Source: Channa striata
Lineage: Eukaryota > Chordata > Actinopteri > Anabantiformes > Channidae
NCBI GenBank assembly: GCA_033026295.1
Contig: CM065172.1
Coordinates: 14,193,165 to 14,257,164, forward strand
Reading direction: 5' to 3'
DNA length: 64,000 nucleotides
Shown: positions 10,999 to 24,445 of the stretch, in pieces
How the letters are laid out: each line of letters starts with the position of its first letter
Position numbering within the stretch: position 1 is the first letter of the stretch
Notes under the pieces: generated by a model
Told to the model about the DNA's origin: nothing
The model's input: only the letters and a program-made list of their open reading frames with translations
Database searches by the model: none
Translations under genes and position numbers: made by a program

Positions 10999-13900
10999 TC
11001 TTTACCTGAGCTCAGCTTCTTTTTGTTTTATTTAAACCTATTTTGCTTTCAGTGCCTCCTGAAAGGAACTGAAGTCTGTGTTTCTCACCTTTCCATCCAG
11101 AGTCTTGCATTAAAGTGAATGTTGCAATATTTTTCTGCAGGCTTTGAGAAACCCAGGATGCAATGGCCACATGCCATGCAGGTGCATTTTGAACAGGTTG
11201 CTCGGGGAGGAGGTTGTTGTTCGCCATGTAGCCCATAGCAGGGTAGTGTTCTTCTGTTGTGGGTCTGCTACTACTCTTCATGTTTTTGGACATTTCGGCA
11301 TTTGAATGTCATGAAAGAGATGTCCTTTGTGTTTTCAATTGTGTATGATTCATTTTGAACATAGTGTTGTGCCACAACCAGACTGTAACCCAGTGTGTTT
11401 ATCAGTGTAGTTGATTGTTGATTGTTGGACAAAAGGGTGAGTTTGAAGTGAAGTGTCACCATTTTTTTAATGAAAAAAATGTGCATTCAGTTTTTTCTGT
11501 ATTTTCTCAAATGTTGGGGTAAAGGTTTCATTTGGTCAGTCATGTATCTGTTGCAGCAGGTTTTTGACCAACAATAATGGAGAATGGGGATTTCCAGGCC
11601 TTTTCTTACGGATGCGTTCCAGTTTAGTGCGCTTGGTTTAATCCTTCGCTCTTTTTTCCTACTATACAATTCTGTCAATTTTAGTCTTGAATTTTAACTG
11701 TTAAAATATGATTGATGATAATTTGTTCATTATCACACACATATCTATCAAAATTGTTCTCCAGCAATGTTGAATTGGTGGATTAAATGCAAGAGATTGG
11801 TGGACAAAAAGGAAAATTAATGGTCAGTACAAGATACAATGAATTGTACAGTCTTCAGTCTTGATGTTAGTAACACTGTTATCACGTCAATATTTATCTG
11901 CTCCAAGTGTCTAAAGTGTCTAGCTTTTTTTTTACTATTTTTTTATGTCAAAACGTCTGCTCTTTGTTGGGTTTTGGAAGGGGGAGGCATTCTTTATCAG
12001 TTAGCAAGGACATTTTTTCTCTATGGTTGTATTGTTTTAGTAATTTCCCAAAAGTAATTTTGGGTCCTTTGATGGTATAAATTGTGAGTTTTCTTGTATT
12101 TTGTACAATCATTCTGTCACATAAAAAAAAAAAACAGCAACAAAAGTCCTGTATTGCCATGACAGTCATGTCTATTATTGAGTTTATTTAAACTTTCATT
12201 CACAATAGCATGGAGGTGCAAATTATAAGATGTTAATTTTGAACCACCAAACTGTGAACACACCTGCCCTTTGCAGGTTCAGACATTAGTGCTACCCGTC
12301 TCTTTTCTATGTATTTTCTGCCTGTATATTCCTCTTAGTACTCAGCTGTGATATAGTGTGGCCATAATGAAGGAAAAGGTCAGCTGCTGTTGTCAAGTAA
12401 ACCCTTATCTGGATTTATGACGCAAATCTGTCAGAGAGGATTTGCAAGCAGGAGAGAGGACCTCTTTCTGCCATCTACATACACTGATATTTTTGGAAAA
12501 TTGACTACACACTTTACCATACTCACACAGATATCCACACATGACATAGCACATGCACTTCATCACCCTCTCTGTTTTTTGTCTCACACACGCATGCACA
12601 CGCATACATAACCCTGTCTAATTAATGCAGGAACCTGCTGGCAAGCGAGAGCTGACCTGAAAAGAACTCTCCTCTTTCCACTTTTTGCCTCTTTGTCTGC
12701 TCTCTCCATTATCAAACTTTTTACCTTTTTTTCAAAATACAGCTTGACAGAAAGTGCAGATACATGCACCTGTAACCTTAGCTATCAAATTTGGAGCTTG
12801 CATAGCTACTGTGAGCCAGATATTAGCTGTCTCCCTCTAAGTCACTTCTTCGTTCTTTTTTCTCGCTGTTCTCATTGAACAGGAAGCCTGTCTCTGCCCA
12901 TTAGTTCTTGTTCACATGGATACAGTAAGCGCGCTCCTATGTGTCACTGCTATTTCTTTGTGTCTTTGAGTAGTGTTGTATTTGTGTCAGTATTCCAGTA
13001 ATTACTGCTACGCGTCTCACCGCAAGCCCCAGCAGTTCCCATTCTGCAGACTACCTTATTTGTCCATATTTGGACAAATATTCCTTCTTCCTTTAGTTCT
13101 TTTTACGTGTTCCTGACAGGATGTGTGTGTCTGTCTTAAGTGTGTGCACATGTCCATGTCCCCTTGTTTGGCTTAACATAGTTAACTTTGACATAATTTC
13201 ATTAAGAGTTTTATAACGTATGTGCATGTGTCCTGGTCTTAATTTTATCAATTAAACAGCAACTGTTCTGCGACGACAACTATTCTGTTGTTAGTTATTT
13301 AACTATATTAAAACCAGACAAAAACAAAAAACTTTGGAACAGCTACAGTATAAACAGTATATAGTAGCTTTAATCAACAAATAAAACAAAATAAAGTGAC
13401 AGACATCAGGCAAACACCAGCAAAACTGTAGTGCTGAACTCTTTCTTATTTATTGGTTGATTTGACCACTTGGCCTGTTCCTAAATAAGCACGTGACGTT
13501 CAGTAAGGCTTATTTTTTTACAATCTGACATGACTTCTTCTTGAAAAATGGGTTCATGGACTAAATCCCTCTAATATTTAACAAGAAGATGCAAAAATCC
13601 ACATCCACTAAGACAAACTACTAAAATGCAAGGAGCTCTCATAGCTTTGTGAAAAGGTATATAAGTTGAGCATAGAGTCTTGTTGATATTGAAAATGCTA
13701 ATATTAATTTCAGTTTGGCATCTCTTTGTGTTGTTATCAAAGGAATGTGTGAGCTCCCAGATTAATGTCAGTAATAAACCTCCTGAATCCTCCACTGAAT
13801 GTTAACTAAAGAAATGGAACTATATTAAACATATACATATATAATGACTTCAGCTTCGGGATCACTCTCTGCTTTGTTAGGTGCAGGAAAATGGACACAG

Positions 13901-16499
13901 GGTGAAAACAAATAAACTGCTTCATCAAAACAAGGTGTCAAAATTAACATTGATCCTTGACTGTTCACATATCCATGCATGCACCAGTTTGTTTTTCTGT
14001 CAGCGGTGTGATTCTTAAATCGCATCCTCCTGCTATCGTCTCTTTGATTATGTGATACAAAGGGCAGGAGTTCTCCCTCACCTCCAGCTCACACGGTAAT
14101 GAAAAAAGCTCAGATTATGAAAATAACTCCCTCTTGCTGCCATCGACATATATCAGGAGCAAATGAGAGGGCCTTGATTTCTCTGTTGCCTTCTCAGTTT
14201 CCTGTGCTGTGCTGCGAGTGGCCTAGAGGTCTGGTTAAAGATAGAGATGGAGATGGCAAACGCATTGAAATTAGATCAGGATGATTAGACGCCGCTCTCG
14301 ACTTCTACTGCCTTATTGAAGAACTCCTCTGACTGACAATTTCACTCACTTGAGTTTGGCAAGATGAAGATGGAAGTAAATGATTACAGAGCTGGAGATT
14401 CTGATATTTTCTGAAAGAATTCAAGTAACAGAGAAATTAGGCACACAGAGTGCAATCTCCTGCTGTCAATAATGTTTGAGGGATCAAAACATCTTCGTGC
14501 GTTAATCAGAAAGACAGTTTTTTATTTCTGTGACAGCATGTCTTAGGACATATCAGACCCATTTATTCAAAAGATGCTACACGAACTGTTCTTCTTACTG
14601 TTACTTAAATTGAAATTAATGTACTATACTTCTCCCATATAAAGCACAGTTTTTAATGGCAAATTAACTAGACATGTGGCCAGTGCAAACAAATAAATCC
14701 TGGTTGCTAAAAAAATCCAGGGTGGGTGAAATTACCTTTTCTTCCTCTTGTGCCCTATTGTAAAACAGAAGCACAGTCTTGAAACTTTACAATATTATTT
14801 CTGTTTTCCGCTCTTTTGCTGGAAGCATCGTGTTGCATTGCTTGATAGGTTGGAAAAAAGTGAAAGGATTTCTGTTAGAGGAGGAAATGAGAGCGGCTCT
14901 GAATTACATGCCTCTTTACCAGCACCCACTCAACACAAGCTCCTGTAATAGGTCTTACTATTCGAGTTAAAGGCCTGACTCTTTCTGCCATTGAGCTAAA
15001 CAAAGGCCGCTATTTTACCGCATTTACATGCACTGAAGTAACCAGGTTAGTCTAAGAAATCCGCTTTCTAGGGAGTTTAAATGCGTTTAAGGAGCATGGT
15101 TGCTGGAAATCACTGCTTCCTAAGGTTTGTCTTTTTTTTTTTTTGGCTGGGTTGGTGAACAGAAAAGAGAGAAGAGACAAACAGCTGATACACAGCTCAA
15201 GACTGAAATGCTTAAAAAAAAAACGGGGGGACCTATGACTTATTTCGACTCCTGTGAGGCACTTTGTAGTAATTAGATTTTCTGTTGGACTTAAAAACAA
15301 GGCGGCATCACTGTTAACGATCCCTTCTATCATTCAGCCTCACGCTGCCGTGTCAGCAGCCTTTTGCCACACATGAGCTGCTGAAAAATGTTGTTAGAAG
15401 CCTCGTTGTGGCCATACGTTTGAAAGATATTTAAAACCAGGTTTCCCTAATGCCCTGCCTCGATTCCCAAAACATTTTGTTCTGTTTACATGACAGTCAA
15501 AAATTAGATTTTCTCAGAAACCATGAGAGTAACCTGGTTACTAAAATCTGTGTAAACTGATAACATTTAGTGTAATCCAATGTCATCCGGTTTGCCATTA
15601 GGGAATAATTACAGCGCCTGTTAATATGTACACAAAGCAACAACAGCAAACACTGTATCATACATCTTATCATGGGGGAATTCTACATAACACAAAATCA
15701 TCTGAATTAAACATTTTGACATAGCTGTATTCTTTGTATATGCCATGCTAATGGTCCTGGACAGTCTTTCAAGATCGGTCCAGGACTCAGTTGATGCTTG
15801 TTAAAAACATGAATAAGGAGCTCTTACTGTCTCTTCTTAGTCATTATCTGTAAGTGACTGAAGAAGCTCTGCACATAATTGACTTTCCTGACACAAGCCC
15901 CTTCTGATGACCAACGCATGCAAGTTGTCCTGTACATCACTGAACACTATTATAAGGATGTAACCGCTTGTATCTGAGAGCCACGTATATGTGGCTGATG
16001 GCCCTCACCCGTACGGACTGTCTACTGCTGGACAGTAAAACCCTTATGACTGACAACCTGTGCGATAATTGGCTAATGGTGGAGAGAGCATTGCTTAATT
16101 ACTTCCTTCATTTGAATGGATTGGAAGCAGCGCCGAGGTGACATTTTGCCTACATCATGTCCATCCTGTTAGTCAATTATCCAACCAAGTGAGAGGGAAT
16201 TAACAGGAACACAGGGGATGTGGTAGTTTGGAGAGCAGTGGTAAGGATGTTTATCCTGACCAGGAAATACATTTTATCCTGCACATACATGCATGGAATT
16301 TTTCACTCACGCTTCTACCTTAAAGAGTCTTTTTTCATACATACACAATAATTATTGTAATTGTCAAATTCCTAACTCTCGCATCTAGAATGGAGACAGG
16401 ACCGACTCAGTCACTTGGCTTTGGTGGAGTGAGAACACAAAGAGGTAAAACTTGACTCTTTTTTCCATGATTACACAAAAACACATTCTGTAGCTCCAA
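10999..16499. other. Non-coding DNA, no gene recognised
   Basis: Only short frames (93 codons or fewer) and no splice-framed family match. Apart from the CArG hairpin at 13.06 kb, nothing specific. The block at 16040-16170 is less AT-rich and non-repetitive and could be conserved non-coding DNA; this is a guess. Confidence 0.55.
13057..13080. promoter_or_regulatory. Perfect 10-bp stem hairpin centred on a CArG box
   Basis: The arms TATTTGTCCA and TGGACAAATA are perfect reverse complements around a 4-base loop. The centre (13064-13073) reads CCATATTTGG, a perfect match to the serum response factor consensus CC(A/T)6GG. Whether it is bound or functional is unknown; no nearby gene could be identified. 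Confidence 0.4.
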
Positions 16500-16730
16500 A
16501 CACTAACCATCCCACTTTCATTCCTAACGCTAACCCTTGACCTACCCAAAAACCCAATTCTAACCTAAACCCAAAATATAATCCTAACCTCCAAAAAGGC
16601 CTTCAAATTTGTTATGATCAGCAAATGTCCGAATTTCCTAAGAAAGTCCAAACTTCCTACACAAATTATTCCTTCCTTGAAACAGTCCTCTGAAGTTGTG
16701 AGGACCGGACAAAATGTCCCAACTTTACAT
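16500..16730. repeat. Dispersed teleost repeat with degenerate CTAACC units
   Basis: The segment has repeated ctaacc/cctaac words at 16503-16590, then a stretch containing gaagttgtgaggaccgg followed by acaaaatgtccc. I recognise this combination from memory as a common fish interspersed repeat. The CTAACC words resemble vertebrate telomeric units but are degenerate and embedded in the repeat, so this is not an interstitial telomere. Confidence 0.55.
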
Positions 16731-18680
16731 AAATGTTTCATTCAAAAGAAAAAAACTTTAGTATAGTATAGCACACAAAAGTATAACACACATGTGCAAA
16801 AAGAAACTCTTGAGCATCAGCACTTCAGTAACTCTTGAAACGTATTTCTGACAGCATATTGAAAGCTGATCTTGTTGCATGTCTGACAATGTTGCTTGGA
16901 GAAGATTTATTTTTATGAGTTATTGCTAAATACAACCCAGCCTTGTTCTTTTGTGCTTTGACTTTAGGTAGTGAGCAGCCCTGTAAGATCTCAGTACATA
17001 CATGTATAACGAATCACACACACGGCAAAACAATTAGAACAACACGACATGTGGGAAGCAGGGAAGTGCTTTATGGTAAAGTACTGTATGCTACTGCATA
17101 CGCTTATAATAATCCGATTGCTGTGTGTAGATTTGACTGTGTACATGTGTGTGTTTATGAGAGTCACTGTGAAGCCTCCAAACAATTTCAGTACATGATG
17201 TTCTTTATGAACTCAGCTGCTCTACACATGCTGTTTAAACTCTGCTTATCAATCACATGTTGCTGCAGGCACACACCGAGGAGGAGAAGGGCGATGAAAG
17301 GAAAAGAAAGATGAGGTGGTGATAAAAAGAAAAGTGTGAAGAGGAGAAGATTATCACCCTTTGGCCTGTAATGCAGCTGTGTGATGATTTCTCTTACCCC
17401 GGGATACACATACACGAATAGCTACATCCCCTATCTAATAATGACAGTCTGAACAAGGAAGCTCAAGAACTGTGGGGTTCAACGGATGAGTGGGACGCAA
17501 AGCAATGATAGATGCGGAGCCCGAATGTCAATCTGGCTGCAGGAAGATGAGAGCATTTCCATTTACAAGATGGAAAAACGTGTCACTAACACACGCGTGA
17601 TGTCGTAATAATGATGTACGGACACACGCGGTGATCACCAGTGGATGCACAGAGAGGCTACAGAGCAGATATTTGACCACCCACTATAGCAGGAAGAGGC
17701 GAAGAGAGACAAGAATGACCTTTTATAACAAGAGGAATGGAAGACTTGGCAGACTGTGTGTGTCTGTCTGTATGTGTTTGTTTTGCAAGTGAGGCCTCTT
17801 ACCATCAGTTAGCTGCCTGGTGCTGACAGTGCTCTACAGCTGAGCCACAGCAGAGCGATCTGGGACCTGCTTTGACATTTTCAACTTGATTCATTAATTC
17901 ATGGTTGGCAGCTCTGGTGACATGCACACTTAAACGAGCTACACAGCCTGGCTGTGCATCCACTTGAAATGCACAGTTTATGTTTTATGACCTCATTCAC
18001 AAAGGATGAGTATACATACTCAACTTCTCCATGTTGCAGAGCTTCAGCATAACTACTTGTCAAAAGATCGTGTAGTCTCTTCCTCTTTTATTGCTCCTAA
18101 AAAACAGATTACCTATGCTGAGGCCTTGCTATTAAGAGGCTCAAACAACATTACATAATCGTAAACAAAAAAATAAATCCCTCTTCTTATGAAAATAATT
18201 TTGACAACAGTGTGCTTCCTGTGTCGGTAATATTGTTAGGGCAACTATGGTTCTAAACATAGATTTGTCCCAGGGGCTTAAAAGGCAACGGGATGAGACT
18301 GATGGGCCGGGAGGTTCTCAAGGTAACTCCTAACTCAGTTACGGGTATGTTGACAGGGGTATTAAAGAAATATATATACAGGCCAGAGTCAATGTCTGCT
18401 GATGACATGAGTAGCTCATTTAAAGTTGATGATGAAGGTGAACTGTGTCACTCTCCTTTGAATTCATCCCTGTCTCCTACAAATTAAGTTTATATGAAAT
18501 TAATTTGCATGGGGAGATGGCCTTGGATTAAGTTTTCTACCAACATATTAAGGAAATATTGCTCTTTATATGTCACCGACTATTACTATTATTTATTTTC
18601 CAATATCGATTTTGATCTTAATTTAACCATTTTATGACCATGTTTAGGTGCTAGCAGACCTTAACCAAAGTTTGTATGTT
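16731..18680. other. Non-coding DNA, no gene recognised
   Basis: A 123-codon plus-strand frame at 16943-17314 has no recognisable domain. Otherwise non-repetitive. Confidence 0.55.
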
Positions 18681-19080
18681 GCCTAAACCACAGGTGGACT
18701 CAGGTGGGAGCAGGAGAACAAATGCCCCCCTGGTGCCCACATGGACAAACACATTTCTCAGTAATATGGCCTCAAAGTGTCGCAAATGTGAAAAAGTGCT
18801 TTTAAGTTGCCCCCACAGTAGAGAAGACATGACTAAGTGCCCTCAAACTTGCCCCCATAGTGGAGCCAATGAAGTCAAGTGTCCTGTAAGGTGCCACAAC
18901 AGAAGAAAAAGTATGATTTAGTGCTTGTAAGATGCTTTTACAATAAAAAAAATCCAATAAAGTCTTCCGTGAACGACTAGAGCAAACACGATAAAACAAT
19001 CCTTCATTGTCTTTCTGCTGATGTCAGGTGTTTTTTTCATACCTGGCCCTCAGATGGCCTGAGTCCGCCACTGGCATAAA
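18681..19080. mobile_element. hAT-like MITE with 8-bp target site duplication
   Basis: The left end CACAGGTGGACTCAGG (18689-18704) and the reverse complement of the right end, CAGTGGCGGACTCAGG (19057-19072), match at 13 of 16 positions. They are flanked by gcctaaac (18681-18688) and gcataaac (19073-19080), a 7-of-8 matching duplication of the length made by hAT transposases. The 384-bp interior has no transposase but carries four 42-bp tandem units. It is a non-autonomous element. Confidence 0.7.
18793..18960 (+). repeat. 42-bp tandem repeat, four degenerate units, inside the MITE
   Basis: Units start at 18793, 18835, 18877 and 18919. Each begins AAGTG- or AGTG-like and contains a TTGCCCCCA-type core, decaying toward the right. 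Because 42 is a multiple of three, the first three units stay open and produce a repeating KCPxxCPHS-like Cys-rich frame. I regard that as a by-product of the repeat. Confidence 0.8.
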
Positions 19081-19900
19081 CCTAGAGTAAAAAAAAAAGA
19101 TTTTGTTTGCGAGTACATGAGTACAAGTCAATGTTTATGTTCACATCTCTTCATATTTTCTGTCTCTTTTGTCTCGTTTGTCTATTTTTGTCTTCTGTCT
19201 ACACTCTGAACTTTGACCTCTTACAGTAGATTCAACTAGTGTGTTTAAAATTATGGAAACAGAGAATACTGTATAGTATTCATAAAGTATTTCCTGAGGC
19301 CATTTAAACTTGCCGTATGTGCATTTAAATATTTTGTAAGCATTTATCATTCTGATGTGATGAAACTGGACACTCACAGTCTGCCCTGCCTGATGTCCCA
19401 CATTTAGTGTGGTGCTCAACAGAATTTTGAATCAAAAAGTGATTGTAAAGATGACTCATGATTCTGTCCCCTGGGTCCAGCTCAAAGACAGATATAAAAC
19501 CACAGGACATTATATTATTACTGCTGGTATATCTGTACATGATGGTGTAGTTTCCGTTTTTGCTCTTTCACAGTATAAGCAAAAAAAAATAGTGTGTGTG
19601 TGTGCACAAGCCGAATTGTTGGTCATATGTGTTGTGTTCTCATACAGATGCACAGGCATGGCACATCTGTCAGTGGTAATGTGGCTAATGAAGCGTGCAT
19701 CAGCTCCTCATTCCGACAGACAAGCAGCACTCAGTTATCTTCAGGACACTTTCAAAACACAATATACAGCGCCATCATTACTGCCTCTTTCCTTTCTCTG
19801 TATTTGTTTCTTTCATTTAACCTTCCTTTTTACTCTATGTTTACAGTACACAGATATTTAAGAATATACATTTCAAACATCTACAAAGTGACTGGATCAT

Positions 19901-19986
19901 CCTGTAGCTTCAAACATCTTCACTGCTGCTTTAATTACAAAGTGGTAATCCTGTAGCTTCAAACAGCTTCACTGCTGCTTTAATTA
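19901..19986. repeat. 49-bp tandem duplication
   Basis: The block beginning cctgtagcttcaaaca at 19901 is repeated at 19950 with one clear substitution over about 37 bases (catcttcac versus cagcttcac). A partial third copy may lie at 19870-19890 (ttcaaacatctacaaagtg). This is a recent local duplication. Confidence 0.85.
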
Positions 19987-22900
19987 AGGTAATACCTCAG
20001 TTATTTTTTTGTGAGAGGAGAAATGAAAAATCTACATTATAATTTTCAGCCCAAGACATGCTGCAAAGGTGCAACATTTACATCTGATGATATGGGAGAA
20101 CATTTAAGATATTTCACTTTACACTTCAGTTATGAGAAACTTTTCTAGATGTGTGCATATTACTCAAGGTAAAACATAATTGGAATCAGTTCCTTTTACC
20201 AGAGAGAGTCTGTCCCTGTACAGTCCCTGTATTTCTTCTTACTGTATGCAAAATTGAAAAATGACTGATCAGATAATTTCCCCATGACTCAGAGATAAAT
20301 TGTTGCCCAAAACAAATATTAAAAACCAAGAAAAAAGGAAAAGAATATGTAAACTGAAATGTATCAGTAAAAATTAAAACTATCATAAAGTTCCGGTCCT
20401 AATACAAAGTCTATTGTGTGAAGTCACAAACTGCAGCTCCTCATCAGTGAAACTGTTTCCTTCAGCACCCACAATATCTCTGGTTCACAAATTAATTTAG
20501 CCGCTTGGCCTGTTGCATCACCATCAGTGAGAAGCTTCTTACATTCATTAACTTTCTGTCTCTGTCACCTGATGTTCCTGGGTTTATGAAGTAAATTAAT
20601 CTGCTTACAAGTCCACAAGACAGTTAAAAACAAACAACAGGGGCTGTTAAAATGCAGCAGCATATCTTCAAGAATACACAGACCATTTAACATTAAGCCT
20701 AGCTAGTGCTGTGTTTGCCAAAGAAAACCAGATTTATTTGTCATCAAATCATTTTGATTTTAGACAAAGGTGAACCAGCTTATATTTCACTCTGTTCCAA
20801 CAACAATTACATTTGAATCACAAGACAAAAACTCGGTGCCAAGGCTGCTATAACTCAGTCAGAGGTCTTGTGTTCCTAATGCCAGTGCTTCCAGATATTG
20901 TGGGCAAAAGACACAGGAGTTCAGGAGTTAATTGGGCAGGCAAGAAAGTCTAAATTATGCTACTCAATTTTTCAAACTTCTGCAGCCGTTGCTTCTTTCT
21001 ATAAAGCAAAAAGATTGTAAGCACTTCCTCATCCTACCTACATGCCAAGATACCTGTTTAATTGCGGATCTCCGGTAACATGAAGTAACATGAAGGGTCC
21101 CACCTTTTGCCCGTCTGTGTTACTGGGTTATTAGTTGGAACTATGTTTAATCGTGCAGTCAGACTCAACTTTTACCGTGTCAGTTCAGTACAAGAAGAAA
21201 GTGCCGTGCAAACCAACTTGTTCTAAAGTTTTTAAATTTAATGGTTTGCGTTCTGTAGCAAATTTGATTTCACCATAGAACTTTTGCTTCTTCCTTTTCA
21301 TTTACCTGGACAATTTGTTATGCCGACAGAAAAATGGTTTTACTTGAACAATACAATTTCTCAAGTTGGGCACAGATTCTTTTTTGTGTGGTGGTTGTGG
21401 GGTTCTGTGCAGAACCACAGCGTTGAGGAAACAACATTTTAGCCAGCTGTCTTTAAATTTAACACCATTCCCTCCACTCTTAGAGTTTCTGAGTCTCTGG
21501 TTTGTCTTTGCCATGATTCTGAAAATGATCTGCCACACTAAGTCAGTGCTGCTTACATAGCCTGTCAGTGTCGCCATACCTTTGTCCCACTGTCATCAAA
21601 TTTTAATGACATTTCCAAACCCCAAGAGGGCTTTTACTAACACAAGCAAAGAGGTGTTTTGTCAAAATTAGTCACACAACCTGGAATTGTACTGTAGAGG
21701 GTAAGATGGAAAAGATGATGCCGATTTAAAAAAATGTGTGTGATGATATTTAGCCCTCCCTTTTTAAAAGTTAGGTGTAAAAAGTTCCAAATGTCTTAAA
21801 AACCATAGTATGTTACATTTTACATGTGTGATTGAGTGGGACATTAACTCAGAATAATATGTTCAGCTGTTTATAGTGTCTGTCTCCTTTTTTACTAATG
21901 AAAGAGCTTTGACTCAACAGTCCACAACTTGTTTCTGAGAACGGTAGAGCTTTGGTCCATCGTTTGTATAGACGACTACAGGGTCCCTCTACCCAGTCAC
22001 CGTGGACTGTGTGCAAATAGCAAGGTGAATGAAGAATATTTATTAATCTGACAAGCACTCTTACTCGCTAAAGAGTTTCCTACTTTGCACAGAGTCTCTG
22101 TATGTCTCTGGCAGAATGTGATTACGCTGTAAGAAATATCATACACCCGTTGTTTTGCACAAAAATACGCTCCACCCGAGACTCGTGTTACTTTTGTGTG
22201 GACCCTGACATACACTAACATTTGTTTCGACAAAGCTGAGGGAAAAACACCAGCAATAATATATTTTTCCACTTACCCCCTCTCATCATCTGTTATTTGT
22301 TGATGATGTCACAGATCAGCCTTTGAAAAATAGGCTCCATATACATTCAACAGCAAACAGTGTATTTATGTCAATTTTTTTCCTCTGTTAGTCACAGCCT
22401 GCTCCTTTCAGGGTCTCTCAGGGGAAATCTGTGGAACACTTTCACCCATTGCTTGTTTCTTTCAAAAATGTGTGGATAAATACAAGCGCGATCCATGTTG
22501 GCAGGAACAAATCCACGTTGTCTGGAGGACAACCAAAGAAACGCTGCAGTGAATCACACATACATAATACAATCACACGTATAATACAAACACAGACTGG
22601 AGGCAAGTTTTTTTTATATAATTTGTGTCCCCAAAACTTCAAACTGCCAAAATTATTCAGCTATGGAATCTGCACTTTAAATTTATTTTAAATAAAACTT
22701 ATCTTTGACAGACTGTTCTGATTCATTTTAATTAGTCTGGGTTGGAGTTTAGATTTCAGTTTGGCAATGAACAAGCTTTTTTCGCTGAGGTCCCTCATTT
22801 CTTATACCTTACTTGTGTTCTGCCTGACAACACTCACAGACACTGTGAAAAGCAGAAAAAAGCTTTAGTGGGGAAGAGATGCATAAATGTCGTTCAAGTT

Positions 22901-23255
22901 TCTACTAAGACCAGCTTGAAAAATTCCCAACGATTGCTTTGACTGCATATTCTGTAACTGTTTCATGAGTCATTTCAGTTATACTGTTATTATTGATTTA
23001 TTCCCTTCATCCATCTCAATTATTAAACTAATTTGTAAATGTGGCCAGAGTTAATTTTCTTCAATTTTCTTATTTTACCTGTATCAGAAAGAAATGTGAT
23101 ATTTCTTTCTTAAATAAATCTTTTATTAGAGAAATAGACTTTTTAAATGGCTTTCAGAATTGTGGCTGGAGACGGTGCTAAAATCCGGAGCCAATAAAGA
23201 GTTAGTTATCTAAGCCAGACAGATGCAGCAACAATGTTGATGAGTAGAAGAAACA

Positions 23256-23258
<3 letters not shown>

Positions 23259-23295
<37 letters not shown>
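23259..23295. repeat. (AC)18 microsatellite
   Basis: An uninterrupted AC dinucleotide array. Confidence 0.98.
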
Positions 23296-23296
<1 letters not shown>

Positions 23297-23833
23297 GTTA
23301 GGGTCTAAAGAAAGTAGTGAGCCCACACTCTGTGGAAAAGAAATCCTAAAAGCCAGTGGTATTTTACATTTTGGGCATTTAATGTGAGCTCTTTCATTGA
23401 TTCCCTTGGGACGAGCACAGAATCTAAAAGCTGCGTGCTTGTTGAACTTGGGTCATACGACTTGACCCTAAAACCCTACTTGTAACGAGCTAATCAGTTG
23501 TGGGATTCTTATGTAGCATCTCTGTACTGTGTGTACGCCACCACACTGATGTCCACTGCTTTTATGAGGCTTTTGAATTACACTCTTTAATAAGAAGACG
23601 CTGTGAGAGTGCTCGATGTCTTGGCTCATCTCCAGAATTACAAGCCCATCCTTGGAGGTTGTGCAGCGATAAAGTTGTCAACTTAGTATTACCCACCCAG
23701 AGAGAAGATTTACTCTCTTTTATAAGTGTGTGAGTTGAGTATGTGTGTGTTTGCTCAGGATTGTGGCTTGGTCATGACATTTACATTGAGTGTTATTTCC
23801 ACACAGAGGCCTCTTGACTGACAGCCCTTAATT

Positions 23834-23868
23834 ACACACATGCACACACACACACACATACACACACG
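23834..23868. repeat. Interrupted (CA)n microsatellite
   Basis: CA runs interrupted by TG and TA. Confidence 0.93.
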
Positions 23869-24367
23869 CCCCGAAATGTTTCACCATCTTTTTGTTTTAC
23901 AGCGTTAGAGAAACGCATGTCCTCTGCTGATAGTGAGGAGTCTCTCTCCCCATGCAGACACATTTGAACAGGCAGAAATGCACTCAGATACCCTCCATGA
24001 CCCATATTCTTACCCCACATTTTCATCATTCCGTTCCTCAGACCTGCTGTCTCAGTAGGGATGTTCCTGGTTCAACCCCCTTATCTTACATCTGGAAGTC
24101 TGGAGCCCTTAAGACTGTAAACGATGGCTTCACCGCCACACACCTTTAAAACTGTGTGTGCATGTGTGTGTGTGTCTTTATGGGAAGCACAGTAATACTG
24201 GGTAGTACAGCCTGAAAGAGAGCAGATACGTTTAGAGCTGATTTTTTAAATTTATTTCGTAAATGTCAGTAATTATTCAACCACTTTGTAAGGCCAGCTG
24301 GCTGCTGTAAAGCACTTGTAAACTTCTCTGTACCAAACCTCCAATTTTGGGTTTGGACAAAATTAGA

Positions 24368-24445
24368 ATTGCAACTAGGAATTATTTTAATTATTGATAA
24401 ATCTGCCCATTTATTCTTATTAATCAATTTATTGCTTATTCATAT
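24368..24445 (+). mobile_element. Degenerate hAT/MITE terminus of the GGGCTGCAACTA type
   Basis: The sequence gcaactaggaattatttta followed by attattgataaatctgccc and ttattaatcaatttattg follows, with substitutions, a very common vertebrate hAT-type terminal motif (GCAACTAACGATTATTTT... then ATCGATTAATCTG). Only one end was found, so this is a fragment. The assignment is from remembered consensus. Confidence 0.4.

Noticed and set aside
11012..11486. Two adjacent minus-strand frames (93 and 71 codons) as possible exons
   Set aside because: Frames overlap without acceptable splice sites and show no recognisable domain.
18676..18921. Cys-rich 81-codon frame resembling a zinc-binding repeat protein
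   Set aside because: The periodic cysteines come from the 42-bp tandem repeat inside a MITE; spacing fits no known zinc finger well.
19409..19861. 150-codon frame overlapping a 120-codon frame in another phase
   Set aside because: Overlapping frames in the same DNA with no motifs; likely chance.
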